Part shown: piece by piece, positions 1-7,660 of the stretch
Layout of the letters: each line of letters starts with the position of its first letter
How positions within the stretch are numbered: the stretch's first letter is position 1
DNA from: an uncultured Collinsella sp.
Lineage (GTDB): Bacteria > Actinomycetota > Coriobacteriia > Coriobacteriales > Coriobacteriaceae
Assembly (NCBI GenBank): GCA_902494585.1
Contig: CABUUD010000002.1
Coordinates: 1-64,000, forward strand
DNA: 64,000 nt
Direction of reading: 5' to 3'
Notes under the pieces: model-generated
The model's input: the letters and a program-made list of their open reading frames with translations, nothing else
What the model was told of the DNA's origin: nothing
Databases searched by the model: none
Program-made: the position numbers and the translations under genes

Positions 1-1107
1 GAGCGATTCGACGCACTTTCTCCTTCCGCTTTGGAGGCGGCGCGGCTTTGGCAAAGCGCGCTACGGGCGACGCTGGCAGCCGAAGACGAACGCGAGATCT
101 TTTCGCCCGCACCGGCACAGGGCACCGCTCGGCTACGACGCGCAATTGCTCACCATCTGCGCGGGACAAGGGGCATGAATATCGATCCTAATAACATTGT
201 TATCGGCGCGGGCGCCCAGCTGCTCGATACCATGTTGGTTCAGTTGCTTGGCGCTGACAAGGTGTATGCTGTTGAGGACCCGGGCTATTTGCGTCTGACG
301 CGCATCTATCAGGCTATGGGCTGCAAAGTTCGACATATCCCGCTGGATGATGAGGGCGTGGACTTGAGCGCTCTACAGAAAACCGGGACCGATGTCCTTC
401 ACCTGATGCCGTCTCACCAATATCCAACCGGCCTGGTGACGAGCATCGCGCGCCGATATGCGCTGCTGAGCTGGGCTGCTGAACGGCCGGGTCGATATCT
501 CATCGAAGATGACTTTGATTGCGAGTTTCGTCTGGCCGGCAAGCCGATTCCCGCGCTCGCGTCGATCGATGCCGCTCAATCGGTCATCTACACCAACACG
601 TTTTCGAAGAGCCTTTCATCGGCGTTGCGTCTAGCGTACATGGTGTTGCCTGATGAGCTAATGGAGCGGTTTAGGCGCAACCTTGGTTTTTACGCCTCGT
701 CGGTGAGTTCTGTTGACCAGGTCGCTTTGGCGCGTTTGCTGGAATCGGGTGATTACGAGCGACATGTGAACCGTGTGCGCGGTCGTGCTCGCGAGGCGCG
801 TGATGGCCTGGCGTCGCTTGTGCGGAAAACGTTTCCAGCAGGAGAGGTCTCGATCGAGCATGCGGACGCGGGCCTTTACTGCACTGTGGTTGCGGAGCGC
901 GGAACGGGCGGAAGCTCTTTTGCGCGGGCTCTCACGCGCTCGGGCATTCCGTTCATCGATATCAGTGACTGTTATTGGTGCGCCGATGGCGCATTTGTTC
1001 CTGAAAACTCAACTCAAATTCTTGTCCAGTATGACGACCTGAGTCCGAAAGTGCTTAATACCTTGGAATTGCAGCTAATGGGGGAGCTCTGCAATCTAAG
1101 TGAGTAG
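1..1107 (+). CDS. MocR/PdxR-type transcriptional regulator, 5'-truncated by the window
   Basis: The visible 368 residues are the fold-type I aminotransferase-like domain of a GntR-MocR regulator. The reading frame is open back to base 1, so the N-terminal winged-helix DNA-binding domain lies outside the window. Family landmarks seen are an EDDFDCEFR motif (the EDDYDSEFR equivalent) and the PLP lysine in TNTFSKSLSS (codon at 607-609). Members bind PLP and usually control vitamin B6, amino acid or transporter genes; the target here is unknown. The last three codons and the stop (LSE-stop) are supplied by the left end of a 123-bp repeat element, so the native C-terminus may have been replaced. 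Confidence 0.85.
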   Translation, partial: ERFDALSPSALEAARLWQSALRATLAAEDEREIFSPAPAQGTARLRRAIAHHLRGTRGMNIDPNNIVIGAGAQLLDTMLVQLLGADKVYAVEDPGYLRLTRIYQAMGCKVRHIPLDDEGVDLSALQKTGTDVLHLMPSHQYPTGLVTSIARRYALLSWAAERPGRYLIEDDFDCEFRLAGKPIPALASIDAAQSVIYTNTFSKSLSSALRLAYMVLPDELMERFRRNLGFYASSVSSVDQVALARLLESGDYERHVNRVRGRAREARDGLASLVRKTFPAGEVSIEHADAGLYCTVVAERGTGGSSFARALTRSGIPFIDISDCYWCADGAFVPENSTQILVQYDDLSPKVLNTLELQLMGELCNLSE

Positions 1108-1217
1108 ACTTTTGGCACTTTGGCGACCGGGTCGTTTTGAAACAAGCTATCTACCTGTGGTTTTGAGAAGCAGGATGACTGGCCTGCGCGGCAAGTTCGA
1201 AAAAGTCTACTCACTTG
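1096..1217. repeat. 123-bp inverted-repeat element, copy 1
   Basis: The left end CTAAGTGAGTAGACTTTT is mirrored at the right end by AAAAGTCTACTCACTT (1201-1216), giving 16 perfect base pairs around an interior of about 87 bp. The interior is nearly the same as copy 2 at 2515-2637 and more distantly like copy 3 at 13205-13327. The end carries TAA, TGA and TAG in the three frames within 12 bases. It could be a MITE-like mobile element, a REP-like element or a terminator. No transposase is visible nearby. Confidence 0.85.
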
Positions 1218-1249
1218 CCGCGCAAAGTTCCCGCATGTGAAAAAATGGG

Positions 1250-1315
1250 GTTTTCAACAGGGCTTCGTCCAGCTCTTGGCAAGCTTTTGGCCAGTTGGGG
1301 AGGGCTGTTGAAAAC
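1250..1315. repeat. Inverted repeat GTTTTCAACAG...CTGTTGAAAAC
   Basis: An 11-bp perfect inverted repeat (1250-1260 and 1305-1315) encloses a 44-base spacer in the gap between the first repeat element and the nuclease-like gene. It has no T-tract, so it is not an obvious terminator. It may be a second small element or a regulatory site. The rest of this gap holds nothing I recognise. Confidence 0.5.
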
Positions 1316-1398
1316 TTAGCAGTCCGTTCGGTGCCATTTTTGTTGCGTTCGCGCCAATGGGAGACCGACTGGGTTGAAATCCGTGTTTTCCTGTGCCT

Positions 1399-2526
1399 AT
1401 GAAGGATCTACTTTGTGACATATCGGCTTTTAGGTACTGGCGTTTGCCTCCTCAAGCCCGCGCTTTGTGCCCGCCGCTTCCACGACCGGAAGAAGACCGG
1501 CAGCGATATGATCTCGCCCGCAACCCGACGGCTGCGGTTGCGCTCGGTTTTCCGTTGTATACATTGGTTCGGACGAGAAACAAACGGACTTGCGCTGCCA
1601 GCATTAAGCAGCGGCTGTTCCTTGGTGAGCTCCCCAGGGAATCTGTGCTGGAAACGGAGCATGGATTTTTGGTCACGTCTCCTCTACTGGCGGCATTTAT
1701 CATGTCGCGGCATCTGACGGATCTTCAGCTTCTTTTGGTATTGGCGGAGATGTGTGGCTTGTTTGCGGTGTGCGCTCTGCCGGCGGCACTCGAGGCGGAG
1801 CTTTCGCGTGCAATTGATTCGGGCGCGGTTTCGACAACGTTCGGTTGGGTGCGCTGCCCGTCCGAGGACGGCACCGCCTCAAATTTATGGCGTCGAGACG
1901 CTTTGGTTTTGGGCGGAGACCTTCACCGTTTTTGCTCAGATGTTTGCGGGATGCGTTACGGCAATAGATTTATGGCGGTGTCGCAACTTGTCCCATTGGG
2001 TGCCGCATCGCCTTTTGAGGTCGAGGCGTATTTGTTGCTTGCACTGCCGCGATCCCTGGGAGGTGAAGGTTTTTGCGGCATAGAGCTTAATATTGAAGTG
2101 ATGCTAAGCACAAGTGCCCGAGCAATTGTAGGAAAGTCCCGCGTATATATCGACCTGCTTCTATCTTCGTCGGATGGGAGGCGACAGGTGGCCATTGAAT
2201 GTCAGGGAAAGGCCTCGCACGGCCGCGCGGGGGATGGCTTGCGTGACGCAGACCGTATGACGGCCCTTCAGGCCATGGGCTACGACGTGCTTCTCCTGAC
2301 ACACAGACAGATATCCGATGAGGATAGATTCCGCGCGATCGTTAAGGCCGTATGCAGGATGCTCGATACTGAATATCGTGATAAAAGCTCGGATGAGCAA
2401 AGGGCTGAGGCATTATTACGGTCTGAACTATTTGTCGACTGGACAAAATTGGGAGTCATCGACGGAAAGATGCCCGTTGGACACAAAACTGCTCGATCGT
2501 GGACGGCTGCGGAACTAAGTGAGTAG
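1399..2526 (+). CDS. Orphan protein with C-terminal DUF559/PD-(D/E)XK-like nuclease region
   Basis: About 375 residues. I do not recognise a named family for the N-terminal two thirds. The C-terminal part looks like a Vsr/DUF559-type restriction-endonuclease fold: a strand with Asp (YIDLLL, near residue 252), then IECQGK (Glu near 267), then D-A-D-R and a final strand GYDVLLLTHRQ. Architecture and length recall AbiEi-like or DUF559 proteins of actinobacteria, but that is inference. The start could be ATG 1399 or GTG 1393; neither has a clear ribosome binding site. Its codons look more AT-rich than its neighbours'. It sits between two near-identical 123-bp repeats, and its LSE-stop end is supplied by the second one. 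Confidence 0.7.
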   Translation: MKDLLCDISAFRYWRLPPQARALCPPLPRPEEDRQRYDLARNPTAAVALGFPLYTLVRTRNKRTCAASIKQRLFLGELPRESVLETEHGFLVTSPLLAAFIMSRHLTDLQLLLVLAEMCGLFAVCALPAALEAELSRAIDSGAVSTTFGWVRCPSEDGTASNLWRRDALVLGGDLHRFCSDVCGMRYGNRFMAVSQLVPLGAASPFEVEAYLLLALPRSLGGEGFCGIELNIEVMLSTSARAIVGKSRVYIDLLLSSSDGRRQVAIECQGKASHGRAGDGLRDADRMTALQAMGYDVLLLTHRQISDEDRFRAIVKAVCRMLDTEYRDKSSDEQRAEALLRSELFVDWTKLGVIDGKMPVGHKTARSWTAAELSE

Positions 2527-2637
2527 ACTTTCGGCACTTTGGCGACCGGGTCGTTTTGAAACAAGTTATTTACCTGCGGCTTTATAAAGCAATATGGATG
2601 GTCTGCTCGGCAAGTTCCAAAAAGTCTACTCACTTAG
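2515..2637. repeat. 123-bp inverted-repeat element, copy 2
   Basis: The ends CTAAGTGAGTAGACTTT (2515-2531) and AAAGTCTACTCACTTAG (2621-2637) are perfect 17-bp inverted repeats. The interior matches copy 1 almost base for base for its first half. The upstream gene reads into it and stops at the TAG inside the left end, exactly as at copy 1. Confidence 0.9.
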
Positions 2638-2702
2638 TTTTTGATGAGAAGCCGATGCTGAAGATAACCCTATTTCAGGGCGTCAACGAGTCCTCGAGAC
2701 AC

Positions 2703-2731
2703 AAAAGGGCCCGAACCATGCGGTCCGGGCC
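2703..2731 (-). terminator. Rho-independent terminator of the rubrerythrin gene
   Basis: Read on the minus strand, a 10-bp GC-rich stem (one G-U pair) with a 4-base loop is followed by TTTTGTG. It lies about 35 bases after the rubrerythrin stop codon. Confidence 0.8.
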
Positions 2732-2766
2732 TCATCGAGCTAGAGGTTATGTCTCAGGCGGTTGGC

Positions 2767-3327
2767 TTAGCCAAAGTAGCGCTTCAGCAGGCCGGCGAAA
2801 GCCTTGCCGTGGCGAGCCTCGTCGCGAGCCATCTCGTGCACGGTGTCGTGGATGGCATCGAGACCAGCGGCCTTGGCGCGCTTGGCGAGATCGGTCTTGC
2901 CGGCGGTGGCGCCGTTCTCGGCCTCAACGCGCATCTCGAGGTTCTTCTTGGTGGAGTCGGTCACGACCTCGCCCAGGAGCTCAGCGAACTTGGCGGCGTG
3001 CTCGGCCTCCTCGTGGGCAGCCTTCTCCCAGTACAGGCCGATCTCGGGATAGCCCTCGCGATGAGCGACGCGAGCCATGGCCAGGTACATACCGACCTCG
3101 GAGCACTCACCCTCAAAGTTGGCGCGCAGGTCGGCAACGATGTCCTCGGAGACGCCCTCCATCTTGGCGACACCCACGACGTGCTCGGCAGCCCACTCGA
3201 GCTGGCCCTCCTCCTGCTTCAGGAAACGAGAACCGGGAACGCCGCACTGGGGGCACTTAAAATCCTCGGGCAGCTGGTCGCCGTCGAACTCTTCCACATA
3301 ACCGCAAACGGGGCAAACAAACTTCAT
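2767..3327 (-). CDS. Rubrerythrin with N-terminal rubredoxin domain
   Basis: 186 residues. A rubredoxin-type iron site comes first (C5-P-V-C8 and C25-P-Q-C28), followed by a ferritin-like four-helix domain with EGECSE, EEAEH and [10 protein letters not shown] carboxylate/His ligands for a di-iron centre. The order is reversed relative to classical rubrerythrin, as in reverse rubrerythrins of clostridia that reduce H2O2 and O2 in anaerobes. The start at 3327 is chosen because GAAAGGATC precedes the ATG at a suitable distance; upstream in-frame codons lack one. It is monocistronic with its own terminator and diverges from the alcohol dehydrogenase gene. Likely a cytosolic oxidative-stress protein. 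Confidence 0.92.
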   Translation of the reverse strand: MKFVCPVCGYVEEFDGDQLPEDFKCPQCGVPGSRFLKQEEGQLEWAAEHVVGVAKMEGVSEDIVADLRANFEGECSEVGMYLAMARVAHREGYPEIGLYWEKAAHEEAEHAAKFAELLGEVVTDSTKKNLEMRVEAENGATAGKTDLAKRAKAAGLDAIHDTVHEMARDEARHGKAFAGLLKRYFG

Positions 3328-3486
3328 GATTCGATCCTTTCGATCGATGGCGATTGCGCGCTCGTCCGGTCCCGTAAGGGCCCTCTCCGGACGTGCGTCT
3401 TGACGAGTTCTATTATCCATAAATGCGACCAAATGTGAAGCCTATTAGGAATGATTTTTAATAAAACAATTTTGAGATATGAAGAT

Positions 3487-3564
3487 GTTGATTGATTAAC
3501 GATTGGCAGGCCGTCTTTGACCGCCGATGAGTACAATCGGGCGAGCAAATGTTGACCAATCAAC
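3487..3564. promoter_or_regulatory. Divergent control region with two matching palindromic boxes
   Basis: Two 14-bp boxes, GTTGATTGATTAAC (3487-3500) and GTTGACCAATCAAC (3551-3564), are the same site in opposite orientation at 12 of 14 positions. Each is itself nearly palindromic. They are 64 bp apart and bracket a TACAAT hexamer (3532-3537) that could be the -10 of the dehydrogenase operon. The layout suggests a dimeric repressor or activator with two operators. The regulator is unknown. Confidence 0.5.
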
Positions 3565-3583
3565 AAATGAAGGAGTTTCCTTT

Positions 3584-4804
3584 ATGCATCTAGCCCGTCG
3601 TGCCTGGTGCCGAACATATCAGACGGTTTTTCGCATTGCATTGCCGATCCTGCCCTATACCGAGCCGCGCATTTTGGAGCATGCCGAGGATGTGCCCGCG
3701 GTGCTTCAAAAGCGCTCGATCCAGAAGGCCCTTATCGTGACGGATCCCGGCATTGCCCGTCTGGGGCTCACGGCATCACTCGAGCGTGCGCTTACGGCTC
3801 AGGGGATTGGCGTTACGGTCTATGCCGAAACGCGTATGAACCCCACAGTCTCGAATGTGGAGGAAGCGGCGGCGCTGTATCGCGAGAACGACTGCCAGGC
3901 CATTATCGGCTTTGGCGGCGGCTCGGCTATGGACTGTGCCAAGGGCGTGGGAGCACGTATCGCGCAGCCAAACAAGCCCATCAACAAGATGCGCGGCCTG
4001 TTGCGCGTCCACCGTCTCCTGCCGCTGCTTATTGCGGTTCCCACTACCGCCGGTACGGGAAGCGAAGTCACGCTCGCGGCGGTTATCACCGATGACGAGA
4101 CGCACTATAAATACCCCATTAACGACTTTGTGCTTATCCCGCGTTTTGCGGTCCACGACCCCGAGTTTACGCGCGGGTTGCCGGCGTCCATTACGGGGCA
4201 GACGGGTATGGATGCCCTGACGCATGCTGTCGAGGCCTTTATCGGGCGAAGCACCACGCCCTATACGCGCAAGATGGCGCGACAGGCGGTTCAGCTCATC
4301 CGCGATAATTTGCTTGAGGCCCATGAGCATGGAGACAACATGCGTGCGCGTCGCAATATGCTTTCGGCGGCGTATAAGGCGGGCGTTGCCTTTACGCGCT
4401 CCTATGTTGGATACGTTCATGCCATCGCACACAGCTTGGGCGGGCGTTACGGGATTCCGCACGGCTTGGCCAACGCGATCATCCTGCCGCACATGCTTCG
4501 CGCTTATGGTGACGCCGCCGCTCCCAAGCTTGCCGATCTTGCTCGCATGGCGGGCATTGCGCCGGCTACCGCGCAGGACAGTCTTGCGGCCGAGGTCTTT
4601 ATCGATTGGGTCGACCGCATGAACGAGGCCCTGGGAATCCCCAAATATGTCTCGGGTATTCGCCGCTCCGATATTCCGCAAATGGCGGTCCATGCCGATG
4701 CCGAGGCCAATCCCCTGTACCCCGTTCCGCTTTTGATGGACCGCCCGGAGCTCGAGCATATGTACGAGGTCGTCGCGGGTGGTATGTTTGAGGACGAGAA
4801 CTAG
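3584..4804 (+). CDS. Iron-containing (group III) alcohol dehydrogenase
   Basis: 406 residues. Interconverts an alcohol and an aldehyde with NAD(P)H in the cytosol. Visible landmarks are the nucleotide-binding GFGGGSAMD, the segment GMDALTHAVEAF, and the metal-binding HAIAHSLGG plus GIPHG histidines. The start is set at 3584, where GAAGGAG precedes the ATG; the frame is open further upstream without such a site. The aldehyde dehydrogenase gene starts 8 bases after the stop, so the two form an operon that could pass an aldehyde between them. The natural substrate cannot be read from sequence; butanol-type, lactaldehyde-type and other group III enzymes share these motifs. Confidence 0.9.
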   Translation: MHLARRAWCRTYQTVFRIALPILPYTEPRILEHAEDVPAVLQKRSIQKALIVTDPGIARLGLTASLERALTAQGIGVTVYAETRMNPTVSNVEEAAALYRENDCQAIIGFGGGSAMDCAKGVGARIAQPNKPINKMRGLLRVHRLLPLLIAVPTTAGTGSEVTLAAVITDDETHYKYPINDFVLIPRFAVHDPEFTRGLPASITGQTGMDALTHAVEAFIGRSTTPYTRKMARQAVQLIRDNLLEAHEHGDNMRARRNMLSAAYKAGVAFTRSYVGYVHAIAHSLGGRYGIPHGLANAIILPHMLRAYGDAAAPKLADLARMAGIAPATAQDSLAAEVFIDWVDRMNEALGIPKYVSGIRRSDIPQMAVHADAEANPLYPVPLLMDRPELEHMYEVVAGGMFEDEN

Positions 4805-4812
4805 GAGGGTCC

Positions 4813-6192
4813 ATGAACACCGAGGAAATTGCGCGCATCGTCGGCGATCAGCGCGCCTACTTTAAGACGCACGCCACGTTTGATGTTGATGCTCGACGTC
4901 GTGCACTCGTGAGTTTACGCGATGCGGTGCGGGCCCACGAGGCCGATATTGCCCATGCGCTCAAGACCGATTTGGGAAAGTCGCATGACGAGGCCTATAT
5001 GTGCGAGATCGGCACGTCGCTTTCCGAGATTCGTCATCAGATTGCGCATGTGGCTCGATGGAGTCGTCCGCGCCTTCGTCCGTGTGACCTTGCCAATGCC
5101 GTGAGTGTGTGCAAAACGCAAGCCGTGCCCTATGGCGTCACGCTCATCATGGCGCCGTGGAACTACCCGTTTTTGCTAACGCTCGAGCCGCTCGCCGGCG
5201 CCCTTGCCGCTGGCAATACTGTGGTCATCAAGCCGAGCGCCTATGCTCCGGCATCGAGCGCGGTGCTCAGGCAAATCTGTGAAGAGACATTTGATCCGCG
5301 CCTGGTGACGGTTGTCGAGGGCGGGCGCGCCGAAAACGAAGCGCTGCTCGACGAGTGCTGGGACAAGATCTTCTTTACCGGTAGCGTTCCGGTCGGCAAG
5401 CTCGTTATGGAGCGCGCAAGTAAAAACCTTACGCCCGTGACGCTTGAACTGGGCGGAAAGAGTCCCTGCATCGTGGATGCGACGGCAAACTTGAAGGTCG
5501 CGGCGCGGCGTATCGCCGTTGGCAAATGGCTCAACGTGGGGCAGACCTGCGTGGCGCCCGACTACCTGCTGGTCGATACGCGCGTGCACGACGAGCTGCT
5601 GGGCCTCATCAAGGAAGAGACCCGCCGTATGTTTGGCGAGCATCCGCTCGATAACGAGGACTACGGGCATATCGTCAACGCCAAGCATTTTGCGCGCGTG
5701 CGCGGGCTGATCGATCCCGATAAGGTCGTGCTTGGAGGTACCGCGCGCGAGACTTCGCTCAAGATTGAGCCGACGATTTTGGACGGCGTGTCCCCCGATG
5801 ACGCCGTGATGCAGGAGGAAATCTTCGGTCCCATCTTGCCGGTGCTGACGTTTGAGAGCCTAGACGAGGCCGAGACGTTTATTACGGATCGTCCGACGCC
5901 GCTGGCCCTGTATATCTTTAGCCAGGACCGTGCGGCTCAGCAGCGCTTTGTGCGCTACGTGCCCTTTGGCGGCGGCTGCGTCAACGACACGATCATGCAC
6001 TTGGCTACGAGCCATATGGGCTTTGGCGGCATGGGTGCGAGCGGTATGGGCCAGTACCATGGCCGCGAGAGCTTCGATACGTTTAGCCACAAGAAGAGCA
6101 TCGTGAACAAGGCTACGTGGCTGGACGTGCCATTCCGCTATGCCCCTTACGCAAGCTGGAAGCACAAGTTCGTGCGCATGTTTGTGCATTAG
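4813..6192 (+). CDS. Aldehyde dehydrogenase, class 3-like
   Basis: 459 residues, the short form typical of class 3/fatty-aldehyde-type enzymes. It oxidises an aldehyde to the acid with NAD(P)+. The catalytic cysteine is C246 in GQTCVAPD, the general base E212 is in LELGGK, and the oxyanion-hole Asn is in APWNYPF (residue 117). FFTGS (187-191) is in the cofactor site. The ribosome binding site AGGAGG lies in the short gap after the alcohol dehydrogenase stop. The pair probably acts in a two-step alcohol-aldehyde-acid conversion or aldehyde detoxification. No terminator with a plus-strand T-tract follows directly. Confidence 0.92.
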   Translation: MNTEEIARIVGDQRAYFKTHATFDVDARRRALVSLRDAVRAHEADIAHALKTDLGKSHDEAYMCEIGTSLSEIRHQIAHVARWSRPRLRPCDLANAVSVCKTQAVPYGVTLIMAPWNYPFLLTLEPLAGALAAGNTVVIKPSAYAPASSAVLRQICEETFDPRLVTVVEGGRAENEALLDECWDKIFFTGSVPVGKLVMERASKNLTPVTLELGGKSPCIVDATANLKVAARRIAVGKWLNVGQTCVAPDYLLVDTRVHDELLGLIKEETRRMFGEHPLDNEDYGHIVNAKHFARVRGLIDPDKVVLGGTARETSLKIEPTILDGVSPDDAVMQEEIFGPILPVLTFESLDEAETFITDRPTPLALYIFSQDRAAQQRFVRYVPFGGGCVNDTIMHLATSHMGFGGMGASGMGQYHGRESFDTFSHKKSIVNKATWLDVPFRYAPYASWKHKFVRMFVH

Positions 6193-6210
6193 AATCAGAT
6201 GACATAGGGG

Positions 6211-6247
6211 CAAACAAAATAGCCGCCCCCGCGTAAGCGAAGACGGC
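6211..6247 (-). terminator. Rho-independent terminator reading on the minus strand
   Basis: On the minus strand an 11-bp stem (three G-U pairs) with a TTAC loop is followed by TATTTTGTTTG. There is no T-tract on the plus strand side, so it does not fit as the terminator of the aldehyde dehydrogenase gene. It implies a minus-strand transcript from the otherwise gene-free gap. Confidence 0.6.
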
Positions 6248-6430
6248 CACTTCTCACGATGAAAACGTGTATCGGAGTTGGCAAGACCCGCTGCCGCGGG
6301 TGCCATTCGTGCTCCTATCTTATCTGCAAGCGCTCTGTCTCGCAGACGTTGCAGCAAATGGGTGAAAGGTGCGAGCGGGCGAATTCGTGTCCGCACGAGT
6401 TCGTAGACTTCTCACTAAGGTTAAGCGCCG
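6248..6430 (-). ncRNA. Candidate structured small RNA, antisense to the gap
   Basis: The 265-base gap between the aldehyde dehydrogenase and HIRAN genes lacks a convincing ORF but is rich in hairpins. On the minus strand it has a 10-bp stem with CGGA loop (6380-6403), a TCTGC/GCAGA stem, an ACCCGC/GCGGGT stem with GGCA loop near 6286-6301, and a minus-oriented terminator at its end. GTGAGAAGT occurs twice (6249-6257 and 6407-6415). I matched it to no known RNA family. A leader of the plus-strand HIRAN gene is an alternative reading. Confidence 0.35.
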
Positions 6431-6457
6431 GTTTACCCGGCCGTTAGAGGAGTTGCC

Positions 6458-6784
6458 ATGTACGAGCCTTCACGTGTTCTTTTGTCGTTTCATATCGCAG
6501 GATTTCAGTATGCCGACGGTGCCTTGGTCTTGGGCGATCTTAAGGTTGGCGATAAGCTGACGCTGTGTGCCGAGCGCGATAATCCCCATGACCCCGAGGC
6601 GGTTGCGATCTATTACGGCAACACCAAGCTTGGGTATGTTCCGGGAAACGAGGTCGGCCCACTGTCCTTGATGATGTATTACGGCCACGAGGACGTTTTT
6701 GAGGCCCGCGTACAGCAGGTTGCGCCCGAGCGCAGCCCGTGGCATCAGGTGCGCGTTGGCCTCTATGTGGTGGATGCTCGCTAA
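6458..6784 (+). CDS. Stand-alone HIRAN domain protein
   Basis: 108 residues covering one HIRAN domain: a start strand FHIAGFQYADGA, then ERDNPHDPEAVAIY, then KLGYVPGNEV. HIRAN domains occur in Rad5/HLTF helicases, where they bind 3' DNA ends, and as small free-standing proteins in bacteria whose role is unclear. GAGGAG precedes the ATG. A tiny acidic protein gene follows 18 bases downstream and probably shares its transcript. Confidence 0.85.
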   Translation: MYEPSRVLLSFHIAGFQYADGALVLGDLKVGDKLTLCAERDNPHDPEAVAIYYGNTKLGYVPGNEVGPLSLMMYYGHEDVFEARVQQVAPERSPWHQVRVGLYVVDAR

Positions 6785-6802
6785 TCGGTAAGGGAAACTG
6801 CC

Positions 6803-6982
6803 ATGTTTGACGACGATGACCTGTTCGATTTGACGGATGATCCGTTTGAGTGGGATCTGCTGCTCGACGACGATGATCTGGAACAGGACCGTAAGAGACG
6901 GCGGGACAAGAAAACTCAGGGTGACGCTTCGAAAAAGCAGGACAAACGCAGCCGCGGCCTGTTCGGCGGGCTCTTTGGCTAA
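6803..6982 (+). CDS. Small charged protein, 59 aa, unknown
   Basis: A short ORF with AAGGGA upstream of the ATG. The first half is very acidic with two DDDD runs (residues 3-6 and 22-25). The second half is basic (KRRRDKK, KKQDKR) and ends in a glycine/phenylalanine tail GLFGGLFG. It has no signal peptide or membrane segment. The spacing fits co-transcription with the HIRAN gene. The polar charge layout suggests a disordered adaptor or DNA-mimic-like peptide, but I recognise no family. Confidence 0.6.
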   Translation: MFDDDDLFDLTDDPFEWDLLLDDDDLEQDRKRRRDKKTQGDASKKQDKRSRGLFGGLFG

Positions 6983-7048
6983 CCGCCGCATCGCTGTGTC
7001 TGTATACTTAGCACGAGTTTGACGCGTTGCGAAATGAGGGCATAGACG

Positions 7049-7594
7049 ATGATGTGGTTTACCGCCGACCTGCACCTGGGCGATACGAATATCTTGCACG
7101 ACATGGATCGGCCGTTTGGCTCGGTCGAGGAGATGAACCGCAAGGCCATCGATGCCATCAATGAGTGTGTGGCTGCAGATGACCGCCTCTATATCCTGGG
7201 TGACTTTACCTATCGTTTGCCCCTGGCGGATGCTGTGCGCCTGCGCGAGCGTATCGAATGCAAGAATGTGACGCTTATCCGCGGTAACCATGACGGCGAT
7301 TGGGAAGATCCCGACGTGTCGCAGATTTGGGAAGACGTGCGTGATTATCTGGAGATTGCCCCCGGCTATGCCAAGGGTCATCGTCTGGTGATGAGCCATT
7401 ACCCCATGCTCAGCTGGAATGGCAAGGCGCGTGGCGCCATTATGCTACATGGGCATATCCACAGCAGGGGAGACCGCGCCAACGCGCGCAACCGCGACCG
7501 CGAACGTCCTATCCTTCGCTACGATGTCGGCCTCGACGCCAACGAGTACAAGCCCGTAAGCCGCGATCAGATTCTTAGCTTCTTTGGGCTATAG
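7049..7594 (+). CDS. Calcineurin-like metallophosphoesterase
   Basis: 181 residues. All metal-binding blocks are present in order: TADLHLGD (D-x-H), LGDF, RGNHDG, MSHYP and LHGHIH. Small proteins of this group hydrolyse phosphoester bonds with two metal ions; the substrate is not known. There is a possible double ATG start (7049 and 7052). A hairpin of the GGGACAGG class lies immediately downstream. Confidence 0.88.
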   Translation: MMWFTADLHLGDTNILHDMDRPFGSVEEMNRKAIDAINECVAADDRLYILGDFTYRLPLADAVRLRERIECKNVTLIRGNHDGDWEDPDVSQIWEDVRDYLEIAPGYAKGHRLVMSHYPMLSWNGKARGAIMLHGHIHSRGDRANARNRDRERPILRYDVGLDANEYKPVSRDQILSFFGL

Positions 7595-7602
7595 GGCGCC
7601 AG

Positions 7603-7639
7603 AACTACCACAAAGGGGACAGGCACCTTTGTGGTAGTT
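7603..7639. repeat. Hairpin with GGACAGGCA loop, copy A
   Basis: A 14-bp perfect stem (7603-7616 with 7626-7639) encloses the loop GGACAGGCA. The stem continues into TTTT, so it may also end the phosphoesterase transcript. The flank GGCGCCAGAAC is found inverted beside copy B. Confidence 0.75.
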
Positions 7640-7660
7640 TTCACATAGATTGGAGTCGCT

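Noticed and set aside
6355..6380. GGGTGAAAGGTGCGAG, like a conserved RNase P RNA stretch
   Set aside because: The rest of RNase P RNA (its P4 and 5' conserved blocks) is absent from the gap, and the length is too short.
6259..6447. A 62-codon Cys-rich frame in the gap before the HIRAN gene
   Set aside because: No ribosome site, and it overlaps the hairpins of the candidate RNA. The Cys pattern looks fortuitous.
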